64,000 nucleotides of DNA from Clitopilus passeckerianus (Eukaryota > Basidiomycota > Agaricomycetes > Agaricales > Entolomataceae): the NCBI GenBank assembly GCA_944990035.1, contig CALYLX010000092.1, positions 78,113-142,112 on the forward strand. Direction: 5' to 3'. The position numbers and the translations under genes were made by a program. Below the pieces are notes generated by a model. It made no database searches. It had not been told where the DNA came from and was given only the letters and a program-made list of their open reading frames with translations. Below, piece by piece: positions 21,862 through 33,513 of this stretch; positions within the stretch are counted from its first letter, which is position 1, and the number at the start of each line of letters is the position of its first letter.

Positions 21862-22251
21862 AAAACGGTGAGATTCGCCAAAGTATCGGACAAAAGCGTT
21901 GCCATTGGTTATATCGCGGCAGGATGGAGTTCAACCACCACGAGTTGATGGCACTCATTTAGGGCAGGCTCAGACGCGTTTCGCGTCTGCCTCAGCAGCG
22001 ACTTCCACCTAGACTAACCCTGGACCGACTGTCTTCACACGGGCATCCATCTAGACTACGGACTAATGCATGAGCTTAGCTTTGTCACGCATCGCCAGCC
22101 TCCCGCACTAATTAACAGCCATGTAACGAAGTATTTACTTCAAGATAAGTTCATATTACTACTACTAATTCCAAGGCACCTCCTCGTACCGCTCGACAGG
22201 CCTCAATACGAATTCTATTTCTTCCTCTTTTGCAATTTCGTTGAATCCCTT
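21862..22251. other. Intergenic region, nothing recognised
   Basis: About 390 bases between the 5' end of the NFKBIL1-like gene and the 3' end of the F-box gene, both on the minus strand. No feature recognised beyond a T/A-rich part near 22,130-22,250. Confidence 0.35.
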
Positions 22252-23344
22252 TCATATATCCTCCCTGCGAGGCCAGTCCCTTTCCCCCGCCTGTGTATAT
22301 AGCTTGACACTCTTCCAACCACCTTCCGTCAAAGTAGTTTCTAATAATGATTGAACATCTCCTTCAAAACAGTTCATCATCGCGTCTTTGACCGTTAATG
22401 TACCCACTATAGATCCTTGGACAAAAGACTTCCTTGATATTGCATCAGGTGTGAGAAATCGGTCACTCAGGACAATCGTTCTCAGCATAAGCATTTGCGG
22501 GAGGACAGTTTCTAGTGGGAACTATCGCCCTCCTCGTAATCGTCGATAGACCCAGTAAAGATGGATAATTCCTCCAATCACCCACTCCAAGCGTCCAAAC
22601 GGAGAAGGCAATCGCCCTTGGAGACTCCTCTCGCAGAATCGAGCTTCAGGACTCGAAGCCGAGAGGTTGACCTTGCGAGAAAGAGTGGCAGCCGGCTGTC
22701 TCCCAGCCAACAATCTACCAACGTAAGTGACTCCAAGCTGTAAGTTGGAGGCGCAACCTGTTTGCCGAAAAATAGTGTCGGTATTGGTTGCCATTGATCT
22801 GTGATTCTTCAACTTACTCCAGCTCACTAGTGGTGTTACTATACCCAAATGTCAACCGTAATTGGCGTGGTTTCTCCCAGCCTTGGATAACGTGCCGCAC
22901 CATGCTGACATGGCAAGCTGATCCAATATCGCCAGTCGTGCATGTGAAGACTTCAACGTTGGTAAGTTTCGCTAGGACTTGACTTGACGCGTATAGCATG
23001 CCATAATGGATGGTAAGGGTGTGGAGAGAGGTGGCGATGTGGAAGAGAATGTGACACTGCTGCAAATACCCCTGAGGAGCAAACGGCCAGCCTAGGCTTT
23101 GGACATCAAAATGTCGAATATAAGGCACTAGGTCTCGTCGCTTCCACAAAGTGGCCACGATGCGATCAAACCTATGAAGGGGAGGGTACGAGTCCATGAA
23201 TACTTCGAAATATATATTAATAGCAAAGGCCCATGATTTGCGGACCAACGCTGTACGCAACAGCTTGGTTCCGTACGAAGGTAGCCGGCGGCTGAACGAT
23301 AAATGGAGGAATATTCTCCGGAAAACTTCCTTTGGAGGGTCCAC
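22252..23344 (-). CDS. F-box protein
   Basis: Probable substrate adaptor of an SCF ubiquitin ligase. The N-terminal segment PPKEVFRRIFLHLSFSRRLP followed by LLRTALVRKSWAFAI fits an F-box (Pro-x-Glu-[VI]-[FL]-xx-[IV]-[FL]). Downstream lie leucine-rich-repeat-like stretches (LVPYIRHFDVQSLGW, LHTLTIHYGML, LTNVEVFTCTTGD, KPRQLRLTFGYS). The C-terminal part resumes near 22494 (MLMLRTIVLSDRFLTPD, then WKSVKLYTQAG), in the style of agaricomycete F-box proteins. Exon limits between 22,494 and 22,840 are not clear, with at least one intron. The start may lie further upstream, because the block before it (FVDPPKEV) is still in an open frame. The substrate is unknown. Confidence 0.55.
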
Positions 23345-24010
23345 AAATGGTGGACGTTAGTAAGAGAAAATAGGCAGAATGGGTAAGTCAAGGGCATGCG
23401 ATCGGCGGGATGATCTTCATGAACCAAGACTGGGATTGAAGCCCAAATCTCCTGGTCGGTGAGGCGCTGAAAGGGAGCGAGCACTATAAAGATGCCATGA
23501 TCGTTGGAGGTGCAAGGAAAGTGATGATCATAAAGAACAGTGCCTCCGGGAGTTGCGGTGTAACTGAGCTTGTACACTTTCCAGTTTGAATACGGGCTTC
23601 TGCGAGAAGAAAGTCGTAATGTTACTAAGAGAGGCGGCAATGTTTCACCTTCTGCGATCTCGACATTGAGGGAGCCCATAGAGTTATTTTCAGCTCTTCG
23701 AGCTGAAGTGAGTCGGAGGTTGGCTCACCTGAGCTGACCATGATGATAACAGATTCGAGATTCAATTGACCCTTGATCTCAGGATCCGATGTCGACCAGA
23801 TCACAGGTTCGAGACACTCGATTGGTCCGCGGACCCAAAGAGCCTGCTATAGGTTGTAGACCAAGATATTCTCGCCAAAGTTGTATAGGCTGACCGTCGT
23901 ACACCCTCCTTCGGGGGCATCCATTTGATCAACAATGATAAGGCGGACGGAGGAGTAATTCCTATGCATCCAACCATCTAAGACGATTGTGAGACGACAT
24001 GGCAAAGTAG
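23345..24010 (-). pseudogene. Possible F-box/LRR gene remnant or 5' extension
   Basis: On the minus strand at about 24,010-23,740 the translation LIIVDQMDAPEGG, LYNFGENILVYNL, a stop codon, then QALWVRGPIECLEPVIW and LNLESVIIMVSS reads like the LRR end of an agaricomycete F-box protein. It is followed in another frame by an open stretch (23679-23345) with no recognised motif that runs up to the F-box gene. This could be the truncated end of a second F-box gene, or exons of the neighbouring gene that I fail to join. The internal stop near 23,850 argues for decay. Confidence 0.3.
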
Positions 24011-24646
24011 GACATGTCTCCCAGTATCCAGCTGCTTTATAGATGCTTGCTCATACTTGAGGAGTGGCAGGCATATCGAGTGGCCCAAGGATAAGGAAGA
24101 GATTGAAGGTGTTGTTCACAGCGTTTCTGAGCCCGTGCCGCAGAAGCCAGATAAACATATGGACCTTGGGCGTGACCTTGAACCTCTCATCATCTCGCAT
24201 TGAATTGTTTCGATGGATCAAGTTCGGCCCGTCGTCTGAAGTATATCATGCTAACCTGAACAGCCATAAGAAGCCAGATCGGAAGTTAAGCCAAAGAAAC
24301 TATAGAAACCTGAGGAATATATCTAATGGACGCCTGGGCCACCTCTCCGAAGCGAGAGCTGGAAGGGCGTTCTATAGGGGTCCTACCAAATTCCCGAAGA
24401 TCAGAAATCCTTGATCATTGTATAATAGTTAGTAGAGATATGGTTGCCTCCAGTGAGCATAGCCCACTGGCAGAGTCCCCCCATGAGGAGTTCGAGGGAA
24501 GGCATAGATGGAAGCCGAAAGGTCTATTGTTGGTCATTTATTACTAGATGATGGCAGTTCCCGGTTCTTATCCTGCATTTTAAGCTATAAAACGGTGCAA
24601 TCATTGACGTATTTTACAATTACAAGTTCGATTCGAGCTGAGATAA
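24011..24646. other. Intergenic region, nothing recognised
   Basis: About 640 bases. A plus-strand open frame at 24064-24414 is Arg/Ser-rich, shows no motif and looks like chance. The right end is the 3' flank of HSP20. Confidence 0.4.
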
Positions 24647-25237
24647 TTAAGATACGGTGACCCTCTTATGCTCCATCTCGGGCGTAACTTTGGGGAATGT
24701 CACCGTCAAAACCCCATTTTCCATCTTCGCCGTAATTGCATCGTCCTGTGATTCTATGTGAACAACGGAAGAGAAGTCATGTCGCGTCACAGACGAACCT
24801 TGACACCTTGAGGAAGCTGCAAAGTCCTTGAGAATTTCCCATACTTTCTTTCTCTTAAGGCATATCCACTTTCATCGTGGTCACTTGAAATCTTTGTCTC
24901 CGCGCTGACTGTCAATCGGCCGTTGTGCAAGTCAATGTTGACATCTTCCTTCTTTACTCCAGGAAGCTCGAAGGTTGCAGTAACCGTGTTATTTTCCTTA
25001 TTTTCGTGCAAGTCCATACTAAGGGTGTTCGTTAGTTCCAAGAATAGAGGATACTGGATTATTTACACGAGATACAGATACTTACGAAGGACGGAAGGCA
25101 CGAGCTACAACATTTTCGGTATTGCCTCCATCACCGATGCGGCGACGCCCACCTCGACTGGCACGTCCACTTTCACCGAAGGCGTCCTCAAAAATGCGGT
25201 CCAAGTCGTAATTCGGTTCGTAATAATAGAAAGACAT
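24647..25237 (-). CDS. Small heat shock protein HSP20
   Basis: ATP-independent chaperone that binds unfolding proteins as oligomers. Three exons (25237-25086, 25018-24799, 24745-24647) give a clean 156-residue frame, typical for fungal HSP20. The N-terminus MSFYYYEPNYDLDRIFEDAF is the usual aromatic start. The alpha-crystallin domain runs from about residue 50: MDLHENKENNTVTATFELPG, VKKEDVNIDLHNGRLTV, YGKFSRTLQLPQGVK, then DDAITAKMENGVLTVTFPKV, ending with a short tail (EMEHKRVTVS). The ELPG and the ENGVLTVTFPK signatures are complete. Upstream are a TATA run and a heat-shock-element core, listed separately. Intact. Confidence 0.93.
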
Positions 25238-25301
25238 GAGTGCGGATGGACTTTGTACAGACGCAAGACGATGAACCGCCAGCACAGTCAGGTCTCAGTC
25301 T

Positions 25302-25312
25302 TATATATATAT
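25302..25312 (-). promoter_or_regulatory. TATA box of HSP20
   Basis: A run of alternating T and A (tatatatatat) about 65-75 bases upstream of the HSP20 start codon, at the expected distance for a TATA element with a short 5' UTR. Confidence 0.55.
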
Positions 25313-25421
25313 TCATGGCCTGCGTACTTGCACCCAATGTTGCGTCACAATTGACAAAACCCGCATACCTTTCTGTGGTGCTCGAGACTATTCCGGTCTG
25401 GAGTGGAAACACATGAGCAAA

Positions 25422-25429
25422 TTCTAGAA
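25422..25429. promoter_or_regulatory. Heat shock element core upstream of HSP20
   Basis: The sequence ttctagaa is the inverted TTCnnGAA unit bound by heat-shock factor. It lies about 110 bases upstream of the TATA run of HSP20, and further imperfect GAA/TTC units (ttccgg, ggagtggaaa) are found at 25391-25410. This is a short motif, supported mainly by its position. Confidence 0.45.
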
Positions 25430-25679
25430 CTCCCTTTTAGGGTGCACTAGTCACATGATCCTGTGGTCTTTAGGTGGCGCATTATGCAATGCATGCAAGT
25501 TCTGCGGTTCTTGGCAAATGGGAGATATGCTTGTCACACTGAGCTTGCGATTGAGCTGATTTCGCTCATGATCAAGAATCAGAGACTGAATTGCTCTATC
25601 TAACTAGTACATGTCACAGGATATCAGATCTAGGTTCTTCTAGCAGTAATAGTGCTGTGCGGACGACTACGGGATATCA

Positions 25680-28600
25680 TCAGGCTTCATCTTCCCAATC
25701 GTCAGGGACATTGACAGGCGACTGAACCTGCCCCTCAGCCGGAGTATGTAGTGTCGTAGCGGAGGGAACTACTGAAGGAGTATGTGGTCTAGACCTGCCC
25801 TCAGTTGGAGCAGAGGTGGTAGCAGCTGAAGCCGATGTTCCGGTGGGGAGACTTGTAGATACTGTAGGAGTCGCGGCGCCCCACGCCGGACGGTGTGGAG
25901 TACCAGTTCTTGCAGGTGTAGGAGAAGGAGAGGCAACCTTAGTGGCCATACTTCCGCTGGATCTCCAGGCTGGTGAATTCGTTCCACTTCTTAGATCAGC
26001 CAGTTTCCCGAGACTGGGTCCAGGTGCTGAAGTGGCGATGAAGGATGAAAGGGTTGGGTAGGGTGTACGAGTATCTGCGCGGCGCAGGAGACGAACGCTT
26101 CGATGTGGTTCCTGATCTAGCATCTGTGTGTCCATGCGATAGAGTGTTGCAAGCTAATCGAAGTAGTGAGATTCCAGCCATAGTAACAAAGAGAAAACAA
26201 ACGTACATCGTGCACAAACTTCCTCCTTTCTGGAGGCATGGTAGGTAGAATCTGGGCTGGCTTGGAGCTACCAACGAAATCCTCTAAAGCCTTCTCGACT
26301 AGGGTAAGGAATTTGGAGTCCTCCTTGGCAAACTTGACGAGGTCATCGTTGTACCTCACTTCGCCATTAATGACCCTCTCGCGGGACTCCCTAGTAACAC
26401 CCAATGCAGCTGCAAGCCGTGCATTCCGTTCTGCAATCGAGCATTCCGTGTTGCACTTTGGTGTCTGCTGGACATAAGATGGTCCCGACGGGTTGGAGCC
26501 CGAGCGACCGCAGGCAACCGAACGTTGGATTCGGCCACATGGACAAGCTAGGATGACGAGTGATATGCATGGAGCATCCTCGCTACACGACGCAGGGGCA
26601 TGGCAAGGATGTGTGCAAGGATGGTTGGCAGGGAAACTATGGAAGAACTGAAGTCAGCAATATGAACGGTAGGCAGCGGCAGAAAAGAGACCCACCATAG
26701 CTTCCTCGCCTTCCCGCAGACCTTCGTACAATCTCCGCAATCGCCAGTATGGCATGTCCTCTCGCAAACATGTCCGCCGCATTTCAGGAGTTTGCCACAC
26801 TTCTCGCCACAACTGACTTTCTCCCTCTCCAGAGCACATCTTTGGTTCGTCATTTCCTTCTTTCCACATGCGCACAATTTCGTGGTGAGATGTGGGCAAG
26901 GAGGGCATGGTTGGGGTTCCTCGTGGCAGGCATGCGGAACTTTGGGGTGTCCACAAGGAGGTTCAGCTCGTGGGCAGGGGTAGTGGCAGACACCTTGAAT
27001 AGTCGTTCCGCATGGGATGGGTGGCTCAAGGACTGTTCGACTGCAGAAGCATACTAGCTGTGAAAATAGTCAGCCTCATGAATGAGCATCCAGTTAAAAT
27101 CTGGATTCTTACCTCTTCAAACGAGCTCCTCAGACAAGGAGGACAAGGGTTCCTATGGTCCTTCTCTTCGCATCTGTGCAACCCGCAACTCAGAGGCTTG
27201 CCACAGACCAGATCACATTCATGCAATCCGCCTCGTTCCTCTCCAATCCCTGACGATGGCGTCTCCATCCCACTTGGTGCTCCTGCTCTCCTTTTGCCCT
27301 TCTTACCACCAGTAGCAGTAGCCAATGCAGCCAACGGGCAGCACAACCGTCGGCACTGGTGCTTTCCGCAAGCTCTGAACGCAGCACACGGCTTGTCGCA
27401 GAGAATCTCCACCTCCTTTTCTCCACCTCCTTCAAGAGAACGGAGTTCGTAGCATTTGATGCTCTTGGTCGTTGCGGTACAACGACAGGGGCGGATGAGA
27501 GGTACTGTGCATGGAGGACATGATCCCTCGTGGCACGATGCCACACACTGATGACCGCAACCGGGTAGGAACTTGTTGCAAGGCGACTTGCAGGTGGGTA
27601 TAGGATCGGTACACTTCTGGCGGGCTGGGAATGTTTGGGGCGTGGTATCAGGAAGAGGACCATTCGGAGAGCGAGAAATGGGACATAGCCCACAGGGGCA
27701 GTGAGTAACCTTCTCAGGTGACAAGGGGCATGGCGATGGTGGGTGGGGAGGATGGCAAGGCTTTGCACAGGGATGTACGGCACAGTCATGTGGCCTAGAA
27801 TTTCGCAGCAAGTTAGCGTCAGGGTTTGGGACTGCATGTTCAGCAACTATTACGTACCGTTCACAAGGGTGATCGCACTTCCATCGTCCAACCCAACTCT
27901 CTTCCTTGCCGGTGTCTAGACAGTCGATCTTCTCTCCCCATCCGCAAGCAACCTCCTTCGTTTCTTTGCCGCAATAACACCTCACTTCCTCCTTCACGGG
28001 GCAATCTCCACAATCGCCTTCATGACAAAGTCGTTCGCAGAAGTGTTGCCCACAGCCCAAGGGCCGGATACAAACTTCACCACAGGACAGGTTCCTCTTT
28101 CCCAAATTTCCCCGCCTTTTATCCACTCCACATCGGAAAGCAATCACTTTGTTCCTGGGGCAGTAGCACTGCAGTCGTGTCGTGACTTGACATGGGGGAC
28201 ATGGGCCAGGATGGCAATTCAGTGGACATGAATGGCCACATCCGCTTGCGCGTACTCGCGAGCAAGGGTTTCCGCACGAGTGAGGCGTGGCAATACGAGG
28301 AGGTTTAGGATCTGCTGTAGAACCGCAGAAACACCTAGATGAAAGTGAAGTTATAAGTTATAAGCATCTTTCTATCCGAAAGTGATGAGAACACTTACCA
28401 GTACCCAGAAGGCACAACTTCCCTCTTCCCCTGGCACCCAGGACACCTCCAGTCCCCCTTCCTGCCTGCTTCGCCCCTAACCCTCCACGCCTCCTCAACG
28501 GCCTTGACACTCTTCATAGCCCACTCTCCAATGCACTTCGTATGAAAGGTCGTCCAGCAATATTGCTGTTCCTCCCCTTCTTGACCTTCTGAGGCCATCA

Positions 28601-29234
28601 CAGGAATAGAAGGCGAACACGACCAGGTCCGCTGTGCTGGATGAATCGAAGAGAAACAAATCGGGCAATCGGGATAAGGTGGCGTCTTGAGTGCGCGAGC
28701 AAGAGTAGATGCAAGATCGTCTCCTTCAATATTCGCAGCTTCAGATTGTCCAGCTGCATCGTTCCTGTAACGATTTCGTCGAGGCTTCGAGGAAGATCCT
28801 TCCTGACGTACTGGCACTGGCGTAGATTCAGTCAACCCAGGATTAAACTTCGCACCACGCTTTCTGGGAGGTCCCAAACCTCCAGGTCGAGTAGTTGTTT
28901 GGGAATCAGGGTTATTCCCAGCTGAATCAGCGTTCTGCTGCTGACGAGGCTTTGGATTTCTCCTGCGGGCTGGTCCGCCTACTCCAGCGTTACTTGCAGC
29001 AGCATCGGCTCCTGCGGCACTCTGTGGAGTTGCCTGACCATCTGGCCTGGTTCTAGGAGACCTGCGCTGTCGCCCAGGATTCTCAGATCCATCTGGGTTA
29101 TCGCCTTGTCTAGGTGGGTTATTCCTTGGTCTATTTGGTCGAGGCTTGCGAGGCTGTGAAGCGGCAGAGGCTGCAGTATTAGATCCTGCTGTAGCTTGGT
29201 TCGTTGTAGAAGTCGTCGCTGACGGTCCTTCCAT
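25680..29234 (-). CDS. FAP1: NFX1/FAP1-type zinc-finger protein with R3H domain
   Basis: Homologue of NFX1/FAP1, a nuclear and cytoplasmic zinc-finger protein; in yeast FAP1 binds FKBP12 and is linked with rapamycin response. Order from the N-terminus: a disordered Asn/Gln/Arg/Pro-rich part (29234-28800); a RING-like domain (CPICFSSIHP ... FHTKCIGEWA ... WRCPGCQGKR, near 28,680-28,420); a long series of NF-X1-type fingers (CGQHFCERLCHEGDCGDCP, CGHQCVASCHEGSCPPC, CGLHRCEEKDH, CGGHVCERTCHTGDCGDC) from about 28,330 to 26,560; then an R3H domain near 26,400-26,200 (SRERVINGEVRYNDDLVKFA and PPERRKFVHD, with the R-x3-H motif). A Ser/Thr/Pro-rich tail ends in DDWEDEA. At least six introns of about 50 bases are needed; I did not fix all of them. 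Confidence 0.88.
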
Positions 29235-29661
29235 GCAATACTCGGCGGCGAGGCGGTATGAAAACTTGAAAGTTCAAAAGCAGGCGCTCGAAGGATAAAT
29301 AACCCAAGGGGCTGACTCAGCCACAGCATCGCCACCGGAAATGTCAACTCGCTCCCGGAGCCGAGGCCGGTCCTTGTCGGTCGGGATGTCGATTCGACTC
29401 AATTGCACTGGAATTCTCTGGTCGTCGAGTCATTATGCATTACGAGAGTACAGGATACAGGAGGATGCTTATGCTATGCGTTACGGTTTCGTCCTTTGTT
29501 GAGTAGAATAGAAATTAACTTATTGATGGTTTGGAGTCATTAAAAAAGTGCAAGGTATCGGAAATTGCCTATCTGCCCAGTGATGAAACATAGTAAATAT
29601 TGAGAATCCGCACAGATTGTCAGCTTAGGTTCTTTGCAATCTGAAGAAGACAAAGAGTTAC

Positions 29662-30836
29662 CTAGCAAAGATGCCTCATCTTCCATTCGGAATCCCATGA
29701 TCTGACCGAACTCTGATCACTTTGGGGACGTGAACTAGCAGGAGAAGGATGGGGAGTTGGTGGATAGTGTGCAAGTCCCCGCGCAACGGCCGGTCCCAAG
29801 CCTTTGGCCTCGATGTAAGAGCGGTCAGAGTCGAACCATTCCTGCGGCTTCTCGGATGGGGGTGATGCTCGACTACTTTTGGAACCTGAGGAGCTGGTTT
29901 GACCTGCGGGCGAGGAACAGTTGACACAACGATAGGCCGATGGGTCTTGAGCGTGTCGAACAGGCAGATTGTCGTCGAACTTGACTGCCTTCACGCGGAT
30001 ACCGTCATTCGGCAATTCAGCTGGCTTCCGGGGTTTCACGCGGACGCCGTCGTCTGTTGGTTGAGCTGATACCTTCTGGGTTGACTGCGCCCGGTTTTGC
30101 GTCTTCTGGGCATTCTGGTGAGTGGTGTAGTGATCCTCGAGATTGAGGCTCGTTACGGGCACAGCTTCAAAGGTTCTCCCCTAAAGGAAATAAATCAGAT
30201 ACAAACGCGCCACAAGGACAAGCCGGCGGTACCTTGTACGGATCACGATATCTATCGGAGTTTGCATGCGCCCTCTGCCAGGATGTCCACGGAGTCCAAC
30301 CGTTTAGGGATTCAGTTGAAGACGTCTGATGTTCGTAATGCCAGGGTGTAGCGACCTAGTGAATGTATATGCATTAAAACTGCCGGTCTAAGCGGTGGGG
30401 TACGTACCCGCTCTGAGTAACCCTTCCCCTGGACAGGAACTGTCCAGCTCGGATTATGGGCATATGATTGGTACCATCGATCCTATAGTGAGACGTTCGT
30501 TAGCCCCTCGTTAGTTAGTGCGTAACGCGCATATAGCTACTCACATGATATGTGTACGGTGAAGAAGGGGTGTATGGCGGAGACTGTGAATACACAGGAT
30601 GATGAGCTTGGTCCTGAGGTTTAGACGCGTTTTTCTTCTTCTTCTTCTTCGACGCTTTCGGCGGGAGGGGCTATTGGATGGACTACATTAGACACCAGGA
30701 CGTGGTTGACGCGCATACAACTACTTACTCGAGCCTGTTTGCCTCTCAATCTCGCGTTCTCTGCACTCGCTAACGGTGGGGAACTAAGCAAAGGTAGGCT
30801 AATAGACGGGATCGGTTGGCGGAGTATTCCTGGCAT
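29662..30836 (-). CDS. Hypothetical protein with lysine run
   Basis: Five exons (30836-30729, 30670-30545, 30482-30408, 30355-30233, 30180-29662) join in phase with good GT..AG sites, giving an open frame of 316 residues without any break. It starts MPGILRQPIPSISLPLL and contains a run of six Lys (KASKKKKKKNAS), Pro/Tyr/Ser-rich text (SPPYTPSSPYTYH), and an acidic/basic second half with two copies of a phrase like DDGVRVKPRKPAELP / NDGIRVKAVKFDDNLP. It ends WDSEWKMRHLC. One CxxC-like pair (RCVNCSSP) is present. No known domain is recognised. The good splice structure argues for a real gene, probably disordered and perhaps nuclear. It is divergent from the gene at 31941. Confidence 0.6.
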
Positions 30837-31940
30837 ATTTGAACTCGAAGTTGCTGGGCGATGGGAGGAAATTACGCGAAGCGGCAGAGATTCCTTATCT
30901 GCTTTCTGAGAATGGGAGCGCGGTCAACAGATAGATCTTGGTGCAAGACGAGCACAAGACATGATTTACCTGCGCGACGCAGCGTTAGGGAGGATGATGG
31001 GGGCACAACTCCTTTATGCCTCAGCCCACAAATAAACGCGTTGATATGGGACGCTTTGACCTCGCCGAAAAAAGGTAACAATCTCGGATGTTGGTCGTCC
31101 GCCCTGGCTAATTGCAGGATCCTCGCTTTGGTGGCTGGCAACGGCGGAGTAGTCGGTGGGTGTCAAGTTGCCCGCCGGGTACGCCACCTTTTAATAGGAC
31201 TTGGTCGCGTTCCAAATTGGCCTTAGCCGTGAATGTACATGTTTGACAACGAAGTCAATAGCTTCGTACTTGAAAGTGACGATCATGCTCGCAATTTGTG
31301 ATCAAGGAGCGTATTGCCTTTTTGGGAAATCAATGCACCTTCTTTGTTCACAACCATCATGTCGCCGGTACGCTTGAAGCTGTGCCAGCCCTCTGCAGGT
31401 CACAGAAGGCTATCTGGGCAACTCTTCTCCACGTCAAACGATAATTTATCAGGACGAAGTCATGGCAGAAGTATTGCTTCCTAGCGCTCATGGCTAAAGC
31501 TACCGTCGCCTCGGAGCGCCAGCAAAGTTTCCATTATGCCTTTCGAGCTCACCTTTGAGATAAGGTTCTGAGCCCAAATCTGCTGTTAAACTAGACGATT
31601 TGGTGTCAATGGCGTCAAAGCCCCGATCGGCGGGGTCGCGGGGCCCGGAACGAAATCTTTTAGTCAGTGGAGGTCTCCACCGGCATATGAAGCTCACGAA
31701 CGGCATGCCTCGTGGAAGGAGCGTTAAGCTGGAACGTACTCCCTTCATTATAGCCAAACCATCCGTGATAGTGATATGAATGTTTTCACCCCTCACCACT
31801 TCTTCACTCAATTCATTTCACTCTCGGCCATGCGGACAACTTGAGGCTGGTCCTTGGGGCTCGTTCCTCACAGCCTATACATATACCTTTCTTCGCTTTA
31901 GGCTCTGTCATCATTACCTCGAAGCGCTTGCTACAGCAAA
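30837..31940. other. Intergenic region, nothing recognised
   Basis: About 1.1 kb between divergent genes. Open frames of up to 121 codons on both strands overlap one another and lack motifs or splice partners. No tRNA, repeat or remnant was seen. Confidence 0.45.
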
Positions 31941-33191
31941 ATGCCTACGACTCAAGATAGCCATATGACATCTGATACCGAGCCTACGAGTACAACTATG
32001 CATGCTCAGGCCCATGCTCCACCGATGCTGGAGCCGACAGTGTCTATCTCTAGGAGACCACCAACCGTTATCTTTTCTCGAGCTCCTTCTATGGAAGCTG
32101 CTCATTCTAGTCAAGGCCGATTCATGCATACGAGCATCGAAGGTCTTGAGAAGGAGATGGAGGTGTTTCTCAGGAATCACATTGCGAAGCTGTTGTTGAT
32201 GCAGGAGTCCTTACCCTTGAAGGATACCGGGAATCCAAACAGAGATACAGAAGCCCTAAACACTTGTCAGTGCTCATCTGTGTTTGACGATACGAACTGA
32301 TCTCTTAACCGATTTTACAGTGCAGAATGGCGCAAAACGACACTCTGTCCTGCCTAATCAACCAGGCATGAGTGAAAGGAACAAGTTCGGGACTTTAACA
32401 GATATACCCAACAATCTATCTTCTCACAAACATGTCAACCGGCTGGAAACATTTCTAGAGAATCATATCATGACGCTCCAAAACCTAAGAAATGGCCTCT
32501 TGGTACAATTTCCGATGGATTCCTCCGCTGGTAAATTCAATTTATATCATTTTGCGATGGGTTCTGATTTCATCTCCTCCTAAAGATGTAGGCAAGCCAG
32601 AATTTCAGGAAATGAACAAGGCTTTTGAATCGGTCTGCTCCCAGTTTAACATGCAAGTCGTCATCGTGAGTTCGCTCTCACTTTCAACATATCAAGTTCT
32701 CACCCAACACCCAGTCCACCTTCGCATGCTCCCTCATCATCGCATTTTTGTCCCTGGTCAGGGATATTGTTGACGGCGCTAACGAGGCAGCATTCTCCGC
32801 CGGAACTCTCGTTTCCCTATTTGCTTTGTCCTGCCACCTGGCAAACATCATCGTTGCGGGACGGGGAGCAGCTCTCGCCTCTGAACACGCCATTGACTCA
32901 CAAACCAGCCCTCGCAACCTCAAATACTTTCGCTTCTATCTCCGTTTGAGCGAACAGCTGCAGTTCATCGCCACACTCCTCTTCGTCATCTCAGTGGCGG
33001 TCCTGATATTTATTATGTTCGAAAACGTGGCATGGGCGGTTGTAGTGGTGTGGTTCGCGGCGGTATTGGCATTTGGAGTCTTTTGTTTGGGATACTGGAA
33101 GGTTAGTATGACGAGTAGGAATTTGAACTACCTAATGAGTCTTGGTGGAAGAGGGTTTAGAGCATTTAAGACTGGTATGTGGGGTAGATAA
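31941..33191 (+). CDS. Four-helix membrane protein, paralogue 3
   Basis: Third and longest member of the membrane family. Four exons (31941-32265, 32321-32530, 32586-32665, 32715-33191) add up to a clean 363-residue frame. The N-terminal 220 residues are soluble and hold two related segments: EVFLRNHIAKLLLMQES and ETFLENHIMTLQNLRNG. The shared family part starts at CSQFNMQVVIV, is split by an intron at the same place and phase as in the other two copies, and continues with STFACSLIIAFLSLVRDIV, FALSCHLANIIVAGRGAALA, LQFIATLLFVISVAVLIFIM and a last helix near WAVVVVWFAAVLAFGVFCLG. The C-terminus is short and basic. Function unknown. The extra N-terminal domain is not seen in the other two copies. 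Confidence 0.72.
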
Positions 33192-33513
33192 GGTGGTATT
33201 TACAAGGTATCTATTGTCTCTGAATCATCCACCGGGCTACGGATGGCTCCTTGCATATTAGCGCTTGTGATTATTTGTAACTTTCAACCCTTTTGTTCAC
33301 CAGCTTAAGGCTAAATTCTGGCTGGTGTATGGGGGTTTAAGTTGTGAAATATCTGGGTTTTAGTGCCCTTGATTGCTCCCCGAAGATGCAGAAGGTTCAA
33401 GAGGATAGCAGATTTCAAGTCAAGCATTGAACTTGAGCCCGATGTAGCATACGATATGAATCAGATGATGTCAGCAAGTCGTTGCGTGTTACCAGACCAC
33501 CACTACCACCACC

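Noticed and set aside
26749..28231. Plus-strand open frames opposite the NFX1-type gene
   Set aside because: Shadows of the Cys-rich coding sequence; they carry no family features.
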